This document shows positions 1 to 7,442 of a stretch of 43,398 bases of DNA, in pieces. How positions within the stretch are numbered: position 1 is the stretch's first letter; every line of letters starts with the position of its first letter. The DNA is from Patescibacteria group bacterium. GTDB taxonomy: Bacteria > Patescibacteriota > Minisyncoccia > Moranbacterales > SCTJ01. Position numbers and translations under genes: made by a program. Below the pieces are notes generated by a model that saw nothing but the letters and a program-made list of their open reading frames with translations, was not told the origin of the DNA and made no database searches. Where the stretch lies: the NCBI GenBank assembly GCA_004297805.1, contig SCTJ01000079.1, forward strand, positions 1-43,398. The letters run 5' to 3'.

Positions 1-238
1 TTTCACTGCCCGTCCGCCGATCCCAAAGATACAATTTGAAATCACCCGGTCCCACAAACACAAAGCAATCGGATTGTCGCTCGTGTTCATGCGGGCCGCG
101 CACCACCCCCGATTGAGTCACACTCACATAACCCATGGCTGGTTGATATCCGCCTTCGTCGACTCTGTAAATTTCCGTTAACCAGCCTCGGTCATCTTCA
201 AATTTGTCTAATTTTTTTACTATTATGCCTTTAATCAT
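1..238 (-). CDS. dTDP-4-dehydrorhamnose 3,5-epimerase-like cupin, 3' truncated by window edge
   Basis: The visible 79 residues begin MIKGIIVKKLDKFEDDRGWL and continue through YVSVTQSGVVRGPHEH and a GPGDFKLYLWD stretch. This matches the RmlC-type sugar epimerase fold: the DDRG segment, the SVT..G.VRG.H motif with its catalytic histidine, and the F.GPG.FK strand. The family acts on nucleotide-activated keto-sugars in deoxysugar synthesis, in the cytoplasm. It fits the polysaccharide genes next to it. The start is the ATG at 236-238, with no Shine-Dalgarno sequence before it, as for other ordinary genes here. The C-terminal half lies outside the window, so whether it is a true rhamnose epimerase or another cupin sugar isomerase is open. 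Confidence 0.85.
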   Translation of the reverse strand, partial: MIKGIIVKKLDKFEDDRGWLTEIYRVDEGGYQPAMGYVSVTQSGVVRGPHEHERQSDCFVFVGPGDFKLYLWDRRTGSE

Positions 239-309
239 AGATTCACGAGAATTTAAATAATTGTACGTCCATCTTAGCATGCCGGAGTGTCGCCTTCAAG
301 GATATGAAG

Positions 310-353
310 AACGCCAGCCCCCGTCCGGTTTCGGATGGTTGAGGGCTGGCGTT
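310..353 (-). terminator. Long GC-rich hairpin terminator
   Basis: Arms AACGCCAGCCC and GGGCTGGCGTT are perfectly complementary, and the inner part (CCGTCCG / CGGATGG) pairs too. On the minus strand it is followed by GTTCTTC. It closes the GC-rich transcript that starts near 843. A CAA-rich unstructured stretch precedes it, as in the guaA unit. Confidence 0.7.
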
Positions 354-463
354 CAGGTACAGCGTTGTGTTGTTGTGTTGGGGTACTCGTCACAGGTTTG
401 TGGGCAACCGAATCGACACGGCGAACGGTCCTAGTTGGACAGTTCAGGTCTTGGCTGCGGCAG

Positions 464-559
464 TTATTCCTGCTCAAGCAGATGTGTGCGCTGTGTATTC
501 TGCGCCCGGCTTCTTCGGAACGTTTTGGAACAGGTCACAACCTTGCCAGCGGGGGTCAT
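464..559 (-). CDS. Possible 31-aa basic micro-ORF
   Basis: Starts ATG at 557-559 with a weak AGAGG seven bases upstream and ends TAA. The product begins MTPAGKVVTCSKTFRRSRAQ and is arginine-rich in its middle. No homology is recognised. It could be chance within a structured RNA; the only support is its place inside the transcript and the partial SD. Confidence 0.2.
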   Translation of the reverse strand: MTPAGKVVTCSKTFRRSRAQNTQRTHLLEQE

Positions 560-643
560 GTGGGAGCCTCTTAGGCATACCCGACCATCCAGCGCTTGAC
601 GCCCCCGAGTGGGAGACTTAGTTGTGAATCTTGAAACGAACCG

Positions 644-697
644 CTACTGATCGCCGTCGATGTGGTAATGCTGTCCGGAACCGGTTCCGATGCGCAT
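644..697 (-). CDS. Possible 17-aa micro-ORF with strong SD
   Basis: AAAGGAGGGG lies at ideal spacing before ATG at 695-697; the reading frame MRIGTGSGQHYHIDGDQ then stops with TAG. It sits just after three stem-loops in the same transcript, so it could be a leader peptide or a real microprotein. No homology is recognised. Confidence 0.35.
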   Translation of the reverse strand: MRIGTGSGQHYHIDGDQ

Positions 698-842
698 CCA
701 GCTACCCCTCCTTTGGGTGTTCGACGGACTCCATAGCCAGTACCGCTCCCTCATTGCAAGGGAGCACCCCATCCGGATTTCCTATCCCTCACCGCGAGGG
801 ACCCTGGTCCGGAAACCAGTCAATCTTGTGAAATATAAATTG

Positions 843-870
843 ATTCTACGCCTGGATTAAAATCCGTCAA
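843..870 (-). promoter_or_regulatory. Sigma70-like promoter of the 354-842 transcript
   Basis: On the minus strand TTGACG (870-865), a 16-base spacer, then TAGAAT (848-843). It is close to consensus and points into the structured transcript. Confidence 0.65.
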
Positions 871-932
871 GCCGCATTCTTGTCGATATAACCAAAATCG
901 TTGAATGAAAATGGGAAGAGGAGCAGGGATGA

Positions 933-986
933 TCACTCGCGTTTGTTGCCGGACCCGGTTGGGTTGTGGGCAACGCGAATGAGCAT
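933..986 (-). CDS. Possible second 17-aa micro-ORF
   Basis: AAGAGGAGCAT precedes ATG at 984-986; product MLIRVAHNPTGSGNKRE, stop TGA. The SD region (GAGGAGCA) is repeated in inverted form as TGCTCCTC about 60 bases downstream, so the micro-ORF lies inside a possible long hairpin that could hide its SD. It has no obvious promoter of its own and would need read-through from the 51-aa gene upstream. Unrecognised. Confidence 0.25.
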   Translation of the reverse strand: MLIRVAHNPTGSGNKRE

Positions 987-1062
987 ATGCTCCTCTTGTC
1001 GGTCTTCACCCCCACCGCTGTGAGGGTTTTGTTTCATACTGCCGGGAAAGCCTGCTGGTCCT

Positions 1063-1082
1063 AGCCCCCGAAGATGGGGGCT
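1063..1082 (-). terminator. Short GC-rich hairpin, possible terminator
   Basis: AGCCCCC and GGGGGCT flank a six-base loop, about 85 bases after the stop of the 51-aa gene. There is no T-run after it on the minus strand, so termination may be weak. Confidence 0.45.
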
Positions 1083-1168
1083 TCACAGCACGGGTCTATC
1101 CCGTAGTTCTCCGGGGTTATCCAACCCCGGTCCTGCCGTCGCCCGAGGCCTTGGGGCTAGAGCAGGTC

Positions 1169-1324
1169 CTACACCGCGCCGGTGATCCCGAGGCTGCCGC
1201 CGATCTTGTGGGCCGCCGCGTCGCCGTCCTTGAGGGCCATCGCGTCGCTCTTCTCGCCGCTCTTCTCGTCGATCACGTCCATGAGGGTGAACTTGCGCGC
1301 GTCGGTGTGGGCCGTCAGCTTCAT
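1169..1324 (-). CDS. 51-aa charged protein, unknown
   Basis: Start ATG at 1322-1324 is chosen because GGGAGGAAACACGCG gives a good SD spacing. The product begins MKLTAHTDARKFTLMDVIDE, is rich in Lys, Asp and Ala, and ends ...GITGAV. It has no membrane segment, no signal peptide and no family I recognise. It is driven by a near-consensus promoter at 1456-1484 through a leader of about 125 nt. In that leader, GAGCGT and ACGCTC form a hairpin that displays an AAAGGAGG in its loop but has no canonical start codon behind it. It is GC-rich with GC-ending codons, unlike the exopolysaccharide genes beside it, and belongs to the class of GC-rich inserted units in this window. Confidence 0.6.
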   Translation of the reverse strand: MKLTAHTDARKFTLMDVIDEKSGEKSDAMALKDGDAAAHKIGGSLGITGAV

Positions 1325-1455
1325 CGCGTGTTTCCTCCCTGAGGTTCTGCGTGGGTTGACCTGCATCGGTACGGTGGGATCGCCTCCTCAACTTCCTGCT
1401 TGATTGTGAGCGTCCTCCTTTACGCTCTCCAGGACATTTTGGAAACGTTGGATTT

Positions 1456-1484
1456 ACTTTACTGATTCTTCGTCAGCCTGTCAA
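1456..1484 (-). promoter_or_regulatory. Promoter of the 51-aa gene
   Basis: TTGACA (1484-1479), 17-base spacer, TAAAGT (1461-1456) on the minus strand; lies just downstream of the 63-aa gene. Confidence 0.75.
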
Positions 1485-1504
1485 TATACTACTGAGACCT
1501 CGCG

Positions 1505-1696
1505 CTACCCGGCCAGCACTTCGTCGGCCTGCACGAGCCGGTCCATCTTGAGCGCATTGCATCCCGAGGTCACACACACCTCGGAAACGTCGTTGAGCTC
1601 CTTGCCGCGCGGATCGTTGGTCATGACCCCGCCCTCGCAGACGAACGCCCGGACACAACTCACCTCGATCGTCCCCTTCACGATCAGTTTCTTCAT
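1505..1696 (-). CDS. 63-aa cysteine-containing protein, unknown
   Basis: ATG at 1694-1696 follows AAAGGAGG by ten bases. The product begins MKKLIVKGTIEVSCVRAFVC, contains three cysteines (C14, C20, and one in a VTSGCNA stretch) and ends DEVLAG. It might be a small metal- or disulfide-containing protein, but no known motif is complete. It follows the DUF4012 gene after 28 bases, so it could be co-transcribed with it. I do not see a promoter between them. Base composition and SD mark it as one of the GC-rich inserted genes; the gene upstream has neither feature. Confidence 0.6.
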   Translation of the reverse strand: MKKLIVKGTIEVSCVRAFVCEGGVMTNDPRGKELNDVSEVCVTSGCNALKMDRLVQADEVLAG

Positions 1697-1724
1697 GACT
1701 ATTGTGCCTCCTTTCGTCAGTCGA

Positions 1725-3098
1725 CTATTGATTGCCTCCGGGTAACTCGATGTCTTTATTCAATACTACATCAAAATCTTGCTGGCTTCCACTTGGAGCG
1801 ACCACCTGCACTTTCACCGGAACGTCTGCTGTGCCGGGTTGCTTTTGAATCTTTAAACTATATTTATCACTCGAAAAATGATCCGGCAAGGCATACTCGA
1901 GTTCAATCGTTTTGGTTTCCCCCAGCTTCACTGGCACCAAGAAGGCAAAATATTTCTTGCCCAACTCATTGCCATAACGCGCCTCGCCCGCATTTTGCGA
2001 ATTGATGAGCCAACTGCCATCGGGCACGTAGACGCGCACATAGGTCAGATAGTCCTTGGTCATCCAATCACGCTGCATGGCCGTGTGGGTGTAGGTGATT
2101 TTCAAATGCGCTACCGGTTTAGCCTGTGATAAATCGACTGAATAGTTCAACGAGCGTCGCATATAGTAATCGCTTTTGTAGGCCCCGAGATTCGCATCCA
2201 CTACCATCAAATAATCACCCCGCCACGCTTGATCTACTGTGCCCGCCCAGCCAGCCGCTGCCACGGACTGCTGCAAGACTGGATCATGAAAATAAAGCTG
2301 AATGTCTTTGCGATTCAGATCTTCCGCCAAAATCTTGGCTAGCTCAATTTTGCCCGAGACATCCAACTGATAAATCTTGGCAATAATCGCCTGAGCCAAG
2401 GGACTCATGACTGACTTACGATCTCCCTTAGGAATGCCCTGATCGTCATAGCCCTTTTCCACTTGATATTCCAGCGCTAAAATGGCATTCTCGCTACCGT
2501 ATTCGCCGGGATAGCCTTCAATCTGCACCGGGCCAGTCGCTTTCAAAAAAGAGGTCAATACATTGGCATTCACCGCCACCACGCCATCAAATTGCTCCTC
2601 ACCCTTGCCCAGGTAGTAAAAATATTCCGCTTGCTTGGCATTTTCCACGAAATCCGGAGAATAATTTGAATCGCGTAGCTTGAGCGAAGGAATGTGCAGC
2701 GTTTCCGCCATGGGGTAGGGTGGCGGAACCACATCTGGCACGCGCCCATCAAAATTGGACAGATCATGAATTTGGAGAGCAGTCACTTTGCCACTTTTAA
2801 TCTTCACAATGCCAAAGGAGCCGATGTAACCGCCGCCTGGTCGCAACTCCATGTTGTTCTGAAACAGAATTAGAAAAGTTTGTTCGCGACCATCAGATTG
2901 CAAAAAATGATCTGCCAGGGAAGCCAGGGTTTTAAGCTCCTGTTTGGCGTCACTGGCAATTGGCAAAAAACGCACCACCGAGCCAACTGACTGAATGCCA
3001 CGACTTTTGACTTGCCAAAAGAAAAACCAGCCGACCAAAAACAAGGTGGCCGCCACCCAGAAAATTATCCAAAATTTTAGCGAGTATTTTTTGATCAT
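1725..3098 (-). CDS. DUF4012 family membrane-anchored protein
   Basis: 457 residues. One N-terminal membrane segment (about residues 9-28, FWIIFWVAATLFLVGWFFFW) precedes a large extracytoplasmic part with LILFQNNMELRPGGGYIGSF, the recognisable core of DUF4012 (around residues 97-117), followed by FDGVVAVNANVLTSFLKATG. DUF4012 proteins are frequent in CPR and Gram-positive exopolysaccharide loci and resemble LytR/CpsA/Psr-type domains only loosely; the biochemical role is not known. It is the last ordinary gene of the left polysaccharide operon, after Wzz-like and glycosyltransferase genes, with short spacing. No SD precedes its ATG. Confidence 0.85.
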   Translation of the reverse strand: MIKKYSLKFWIIFWVAATLFLVGWFFFWQVKSRGIQSVGSVVRFLPIASDAKQELKTLASLADHFLQSDGREQTFLILFQNNMELRPGGGYIGSFGIVKIKSGKVTALQIHDLSNFDGRVPDVVPPPYPMAETLHIPSLKLRDSNYSPDFVENAKQAEYFYYLGKGEEQFDGVVAVNANVLTSFLKATGPVQIEGYPGEYGSENAILALEYQVEKGYDDQGIPKGDRKSVMSPLAQAIIAKIYQLDVSGKIELAKILAEDLNRKDIQLYFHDPVLQQSVAAAGWAGTVDQAWRGDYLMVVDANLGAYKSDYYMRRSLNYSVDLSQAKPVAHLKITYTHTAMQRDWMTKDYLTYVRVYVPDGSWLINSQNAGEARYGNELGKKYFAFLVPVKLGETKTIELEYALPDHFSSDKYSLKIQKQPGTADVPVKVQVVAPSGSQQDFDVVLNKDIELPGGNQ

Positions 3099-3116
3099 AC
3101 TTCCGCAATCCGTAAA

Positions 3117-4061
3117 TTAAAATTCGCCCCGCATCAAAGCATTCAGTCGCCGTCGATATTCCTCTTCACTCGGTTCGCGGTTAGGATCGGAAATTGACTC
3201 AGTCACAATCGGCAAAGCCCCACTTAGTGGCTCTTCCTCTTTAACAGCCACTGCTTCAATTGCCGGGACGGACGATTCATAGTCGTCTGCGATCGGCAGA
3301 TTTTCAGGAGCCGCGCCTGTTTTGCGTGGCCGTGCCAGATCCCTAGACCTAGCTGGCTGTTCACGCCGAATAGGATAATCTGTTTCTTCTAGGCGCACCC
3401 CGAACGGCCGAGAAAAGTTCTGTAGCTGTGCTGCCGCCGGAAGTTGAAAGCGACTATCTGGTTGCATTTTTTCAAAAACGGCAACCACGATATAGTTAAT
3501 CAGCACCGACAGCACATACCCCAGTAACAAACTGACTAACAGTGGCCAATACCAACGAACGACCACGACACTGGCAGTCGGACCTTCAATAATCCGCAGG
3601 TCAATGTCTGTGCGAATATTATAGTAGTGACTGGCCTCGCTGATCAGGGCGAAGGCAGTCTTGCGACTTGCTTCCAAAGCTTCGCTCTGAGTGGCCCGAT
3701 CTACGCTCAACACCAAAATAGTACTGTGATCACTCCGCGAAATATGAAATATTTTGTTCCAATTAGCTTTGCGTGCATCCGGTGATTTTCCAGCAAAAAG
3801 ATCACGCCACTCGGGATTATCTGCCACCAGCCGATCATAGAATGACAGCCGATGCGATATATCCATCAAGTTTTCCAACATCTCATCAGATTGAGCTGCC
3901 ATTGCCTCGCTCTTTGGCACAATCAAGATCGAAACTGACCCGCGATAAACCCGAAAGCTATCGATCAGCACTAAGAAAATAGTCGCCGCCAAAATGATAG
4001 CGACGATCACGACATAGGGACCAGAAAAATTGTATGACTCTCTCCTTTGACGCGTGTCCAT
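3117..4061 (-). CDS. Wzz-like polysaccharide chain-length determinant / co-polymerase
   Basis: 314 residues with two membrane segments in the Wzz arrangement: one near the N terminus (about 17-37, VVIVAIILAATIFLVLIDSF) and one around 175-197 (LLVSLLLGYVLSVLINYIVV). The periplasm-side domain between them starts with the Wzz-like RVYRGSVSILIVPKSEA strand. A long charged cytoplasmic tail follows, without Walker motifs, so it is not a fused BY-kinase. Wzz proteins set polymer length in Wzy-dependent export. Start overlaps closely with the end of the upstream GT gene (2 bases apart), so the two are likely co-translated. A second Wzz-like gene lies at 16219-16935. Confidence 0.8.
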   Translation of the reverse strand: MDTRQRRESYNFSGPYVVIVAIILAATIFLVLIDSFRVYRGSVSILIVPKSEAMAAQSDEMLENLMDISHRLSFYDRLVADNPEWRDLFAGKSPDARKANWNKIFHISRSDHSTILVLSVDRATQSEALEASRKTAFALISEASHYYNIRTDIDLRIIEGPTASVVVVRWYWPLLVSLLLGYVLSVLINYIVVAVFEKMQPDSRFQLPAAAQLQNFSRPFGVRLEETDYPIRREQPARSRDLARPRKTGAAPENLPIADDYESSVPAIEAVAVKEEEPLSGALPIVTESISDPNREPSEEEYRRRLNALMRGEF

Positions 4062-4063
4062 AA

Positions 4064-5206
4064 TTATTTCTTTCGACGTTTGACTTCAATCGTCGACTGA
4101 TAAACTTCCATAATTTGTTTGACAATGGTATCCCAGCCATATTTCTCCTGGGCAGCGCGTTTGGCTGCTTGACCCAATCGCTCAGTTTCATCCGGCTGAT
4201 TAATGACACTGGCCAATTTCTGCTCCAGATCAGCCACATCCTTGGATTTAAAAATAATCCCACTTTCTTTGACAACCTGAGCATTCTCGGGAATATCACT
4301 CACAATCGGCGCCAGACCATAGGCCATGGCTTCTAGGAGCGCCAGCGAAAGACCTTCAGATTCAGATGGTTGCACAAAACAATAAGCATGCGAGAAAAGC
4401 TGTTGGAGTGTTCCGTTGTTTTGGGTGCCTGTGAACACAATGTTTCTCCGTCCTCCGGCCAATCTCTTCAATTCATCCACATAGTCATCCGTGTGAAATC
4501 CATCACCCACAATAACCAATTTGAAGCCATTCGGAATCTTACTGCGATCTTCAAGATGCTTGAAAGCTTCAATCAAATAACGAATCCCCTTGTGACGAAT
4601 GAGTCGCCCCACCGAAAGAATATATTTTTTCTCCTTTAATTCCCAGCGACCCAGGGCCTGGGTTTTGGAAGTCAGCTCCACATCAGCACCATTGGGGATA
4701 CACACTGCTTCACACTGATAAGCCACTCGTGCATAATCCTTCAAAATCTGACTCACCACAATCGTGCGATCAGTCTGAGTGCAAGTCATGCGCTCTCCGA
4801 AACGCAGATAGGCCTGAGCCAGCCAACCCCACTTTTGATGGAAGTAATCCTGACACTGAAAGGTTGCGATAACGGCTGTTCGCGATTTGAACAATTTCAA
4901 AATCCAAGCCAATGAAGTTGGTCCGATAGCTTGATAGTGCACCACGTCGTAACGAGAAAAAAGAGCGTGCATGGTGGCCAAGAATGTGTGAGAGATAGCG
5001 TCTAGGTTCTTGGTAGGGATGCTGGGCAAGTGAACCAATCGCACACCCTTAAACTCACGCAATTTTCGATCGGTATAGTTATTGCGAACATATACAGTGA
5101 CTTCGTGGCCCATCGCCACTAGACGCGTCGAAACTTCCTCGACATATCTTTCGACGCCGCCGGCCACTGTCGGTATTCCTTTTTGACCAATAAACGCAAT
5201 GCGCAT
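4064..5206 (-). CDS. GT4-family glycosyltransferase
   Basis: 380 residues from ATG at 5204-5206, chosen because MRIAFIGQKGIPTVAGGVER is the standard N-terminal Rossmann strand and GGVE donor-fold loop of GT4 enzymes. The C-terminal domain carries ILSVGRLIRHKGIRYLIEAF and the EX7E motif in SESEGLSLALLEAMAYG. These enzymes are retaining transferases that move a sugar from a nucleotide sugar to a lipid-linked or polymer acceptor at the inner face of the membrane. The sugar is not predictable. It lies between a beta-helix gene and the Wzz-like gene. A longer frame extends upstream but without a conserved sequence. Confidence 0.9.
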   Translation of the reverse strand: MRIAFIGQKGIPTVAGGVERYVEEVSTRLVAMGHEVTVYVRNNYTDRKLREFKGVRLVHLPSIPTKNLDAISHTFLATMHALFSRYDVVHYQAIGPTSLAWILKLFKSRTAVIATFQCQDYFHQKWGWLAQAYLRFGERMTCTQTDRTIVVSQILKDYARVAYQCEAVCIPNGADVELTSKTQALGRWELKEKKYILSVGRLIRHKGIRYLIEAFKHLEDRSKIPNGFKLVIVGDGFHTDDYVDELKRLAGGRRNIVFTGTQNNGTLQQLFSHAYCFVQPSESEGLSLALLEAMAYGLAPIVSDIPENAQVVKESGIIFKSKDVADLEQKLASVINQPDETERLGQAAKRAAQEKYGWDTIVKQIMEVYQSTIEVKRRKK

Positions 5207-5283
5207 AAATTTTGTGATTTCTGACTGAAAATGATTTTGGCGAGTGCCCTGAAAAGTGTTCCAGGACACTTGGCCAACGCCAC

Positions 5284-6243
5284 TTAGTTGACGTTGATAA
5301 TCGGCGAAAGATTGCCGAAGCTATTATCCCAATATGTTACGTTCGATTGAACCGTAAAATTGTTCCAGCGACTGTTGGCCACATTGGCCCGTTCCACCCG
5401 AGCAATTCCATAGCGGTTGTTGCCGTGAACTTTTGAATTCTTGATATCAATGCGTCCGGCAGCTCCATAGGCACTAATTTGAATTCCTTCACGCTTATTG
5501 TCGCCGAAGGAATTGCCGCTAGTCAAAATGTTTGAATAATCCAGTACGGCCACAAATCCACTGCCACCGTTGCTCTTGACTTCATTATCACCCAGCCAGG
5601 CACTCACCCCACTGGCCAGAATGATGCCATCCTTGTGATTGCTGCGAATATCACTCTCGGTAACCACCACCCGATGCGGATCAGAATAAATTCCAGCCTT
5701 GCCATTGTCGCGAACGATAACATGATCAATGGTGACCGCATGATCGTCGTCGATCTTCTTGTGTGAGCGAATGCGAATACCATCGCGATCGTTATCTTCA
5801 ATGGTACATTTGGTGATTGAAACCTTGGCGTCGCGCTCAACCTCAATCCCATTGTTTCCACCCGTGACCTTCACCCCATTCAGTTTGGAGCCGTCTTCCA
5901 TAGAAACAACCGTCGAGTCATCATCATGAGCCTTGATGGTGACCTTGTCCCTGCCGCTTCCATAAAGCTTCACGTCTTCCTTGAGAATGATGTTTTCCTT
6001 GTAGGTTCCAGAAGACACATGCACCTCATCACCGCCATGCGCCTTTTTCAGCGCTTGACCAATGGTTTTGTAGGGATGACTCGAAGATCCATCTTCACTG
6101 CCGGAAGCACTGTCGTCGACGTAAATATTTTTGCCGTGCTTGGCAAAAGTCAGCACTGGCAAGGCAATAATCGCCACGAGCAACAGGCTGCCGATAATCT
6201 CCTTGACCAGTTTTTGGCCCAAATAGGCCTTGATAGTACTCAT
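5284..6243 (-). CDS. Secreted right-handed beta-helix protein (DUF1565/pectate-lyase-like)
   Basis: 319 residues from ATG at 6241-6243. An N-terminal membrane/signal segment (about 15-33, EIIGSLLLVAIIALPVLTFA) is followed by IYVDDSASGSEDGSSSHPYKTIGQAL, the typical opening of DUF1565/NosD-like repeats. After it come many short parallel beta-helix coils with NGI, NDRDGI, DNGKAGI and NHKDGI turns. Such proteins are surface or periplasmic polysaccharide lyases, epimerases or adhesins; no catalytic residues can be assigned here. It lies between the DGR and the glycosyltransferase. The alternative GTG start nine bases upstream cannot be excluded. Confidence 0.8.
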   Translation of the reverse strand: MSTIKAYLGQKLVKEIIGSLLLVAIIALPVLTFAKHGKNIYVDDSASGSEDGSSSHPYKTIGQALKKAHGGDEVHVSSGTYKENIILKEDVKLYGSGRDKVTIKAHDDDSTVVSMEDGSKLNGVKVTGGNNGIEVERDAKVSITKCTIEDNDRDGIRIRSHKKIDDDHAVTIDHVIVRDNGKAGIYSDPHRVVVTESDIRSNHKDGIILASGVSAWLGDNEVKSNGGSGFVAVLDYSNILTSGNSFGDNKREGIQISAYGAAGRIDIKNSKVHGNNRYGIARVERANVANSRWNNFTVQSNVTYWDNSFGNLSPIINVN

Positions 6244-6264
6244 ATAAATCACACTTAATACTAA

Positions 6265-7332
6265 TTAAATTGACCACATATAGTAGCAAGAAAGTGGTTT
6301 CTTGTCAACCCCGTTACAACCCCTAATTTTAGATACTATATTCCCAAGTCCTTTTGCCCGGCAATGCTGCAACATCCCCAAATACGACTGCACCGATTGA
6401 TGAAAGGATTCTTCACTGATTCGTCCTTCGTTCAGATTGATTCTGCCCGCCGCGATTTTTTTGAACATCCGCCGTTTGGTTTTGGTGCGCAGTATCGCAT
6501 GAGTTGGAAAAATGACATAGCCCAAAAAATCAATACCACGATGGAACTTTTTGATGGTTACTTTACGCGGATGGAGGCTGAGCTTCAAATAAGTGCGCAA
6601 AAAATCATCTAGCAGCGGGATCATATTTTCTAGCTCAATTCTGTTATAACTAACAATAGCAAAATCATCCGCGTAGCGGACATAGTGCTTGATTCTCAGT
6701 GTGCGCTTCACGAATTGGTCTAGTTCATTGAGATAGACATTGGCTAATAGTTGACTCGTCAGATTGCCAAGCGGAATACCAATTCCTCTCCCCCTGCCCG
6801 AGGGGGAGATTGAGAGGGGGTGGGAGGGAGAGACAAAACTACAAATAATTTTCTCAATTAGCTGCCTCGTTTTTCCATCCTTTATCCTTTTGGAGATAAT
6901 GTCTATTAAGATGGCATGATCCACCGAATCGAAAAACTTGCGAATATCGCATTGCAGCACCCACACGGTGCGGGTGCGATTGCGGGATAATTTCCAAGCA
7001 AATTGATGGAACCTCTGAATGGCGCGGTGCGTGCCTTTGTCTTGGCGACTGGAATACGAATCAAAAATGAAAGTCCGTTCGAAAATGGGTTCAATTACTC
7101 GCGTAATGGCATGGTGGAGTAGGCGGTCTCGGACACTGGCCTTGTGGATGCGTCTGGGTTTTGGGTCACACACCGAAAATGCGGTATACTGGGAATGTTG
7201 GTACTGATTGCCGACTAAATCGGCATGCAATTCGAAAACTTTTTTTTCCAGATTGAGCGCAAATTCCTGCACATCTCGTTTCTTTTCTTTACCCTTTTTG
7301 AACTCCCGCCAAGCGGCAAACAGGTTTTCCAA
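6265..7332 (-). CDS. DGR reverse transcriptase
   Basis: 355 residues counted from TTG at 7330-7332. RT motifs in order: RDRLLHHAI (68-76), the first catalytic aspartate in LQCDIRKFFDSVDH (D129), the DGR-type LGNLTSQLLANVY (188-200, in place of the usual retroviral QG), RYADDFAI with D222-D223, and FLGYVIFPTH near residue 270. The true start is probably upstream: homologues have a dozen or more residues before ENLFAAW, and the frame here stays open with KIFDEIIS, but it lacks an ATG, GTG or TTG. The nearest ATG (7423-7421) is out of frame by a ten-base G tract. Residues about 167-183 (VSPSHPLSISPSGRGRG) come from a palindromic repeat inserted in frame. It copies the TR RNA with adenine errors into VR. 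Confidence 0.93.
   Translation of the reverse strand: MENLFAAWREFKKGKEKKRDVQEFALNLEKKVFELHADLVGNQYQHSQYTAFSVCDPKPRRIHKASVRDRLLHHAITRVIEPIFERTFIFDSYSSRQDKGTHRAIQRFHQFAWKLSRNRTRTVWVLQCDIRKFFDSVDHAILIDIISKRIKDGKTRQLIEKIICSFVSPSHPLSISPSGRGRGIGIPLGNLTSQLLANVYLNELDQFVKRTLRIKHYVRYADDFAIVSYNRIELENMIPLLDDFLRTYLKLSLHPRKVTIKKFHRGIDFLGYVIFPTHAILRTKTKRRMFKKIAAGRINLNEGRISEESFHQSVQSYLGMLQHCRAKGLGNIVSKIRGCNGVDKKPLSCYYMWSI
6785..6830 (-). repeat. Palindromic repeat inserted in frame in the RT
   Basis: TCTCCCCCT and AGGGGGAGA arms around a short loop, followed by a GAGAGGGGGTGGGAGGGAG purine run. It encodes the Ser/Pro/Gly/Arg-rich linker just before the RT LGNLTSQ motif, where other DGR RTs have a short loop. 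This type of C-rich palindrome is seen between genes in many bacteria. Confidence 0.6.
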
Positions 7333-7393
7333 GGAAATAATTTCATCAAAAATTTTGACATTTGAATTTTTAATTTTGAATTTACTACTATGA

Positions 7394-7403
7394 CCCCCCC
7401 CCC
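7394..7403. repeat. Ten-base poly-C/poly-G tract between RT and avd
   Basis: A run of exactly ten C on the plus strand. The plus-strand ATG at 7390 would be in frame with avd if the run had 8 or 11 C. The minus-strand ATG at 7423-7421 would be in frame with the RT if it had 9 or 12 G. At ten, neither is in frame. It may be a slippage (phase-variable) site or an assembly error. Confidence 0.8.
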
Positions 7404-7442
7404 GGCTTTTCCGAACCTGTCATTTTTCATAAGCTTTCTGTT

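Larger units (their letters stand above)
354..842 (-). other. GC-rich structured transcript, no clear long gene
   Basis: The stretch lies between a good minus-strand promoter and a strong terminator, so a transcript of about 0.5 kb is expected. The first 100 nt fold into three consecutive stem-loops: arms at 804-808/815-819, 785-790/796-801 and 745-751/759-765. After that come a strong SD with a 17-codon ORF, a weaker 31-codon ORF, and a CAA-rich tail before the terminator. Longer ORFs exist on both strands but have no start signals and a low-complexity, shadow-like composition. It does not match tmRNA, RNase P RNA or SRP RNA signatures that I know. It may be a regulatory RNA or a micro-ORF operon. 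Confidence 0.45.

Noticed and set aside
1083-1391. 102-codon minus ORF overlapping the 51-aa gene
   Set aside because: Low-complexity Arg-rich frame from a TTG; the 51-aa frame has the better SD and normal composition.
6265-7332. Group II intron or retron RT
   Set aside because: No maturase or intron ends and no msr/msd; the LGNLTSQ motif and TR/VR pair show a DGR.
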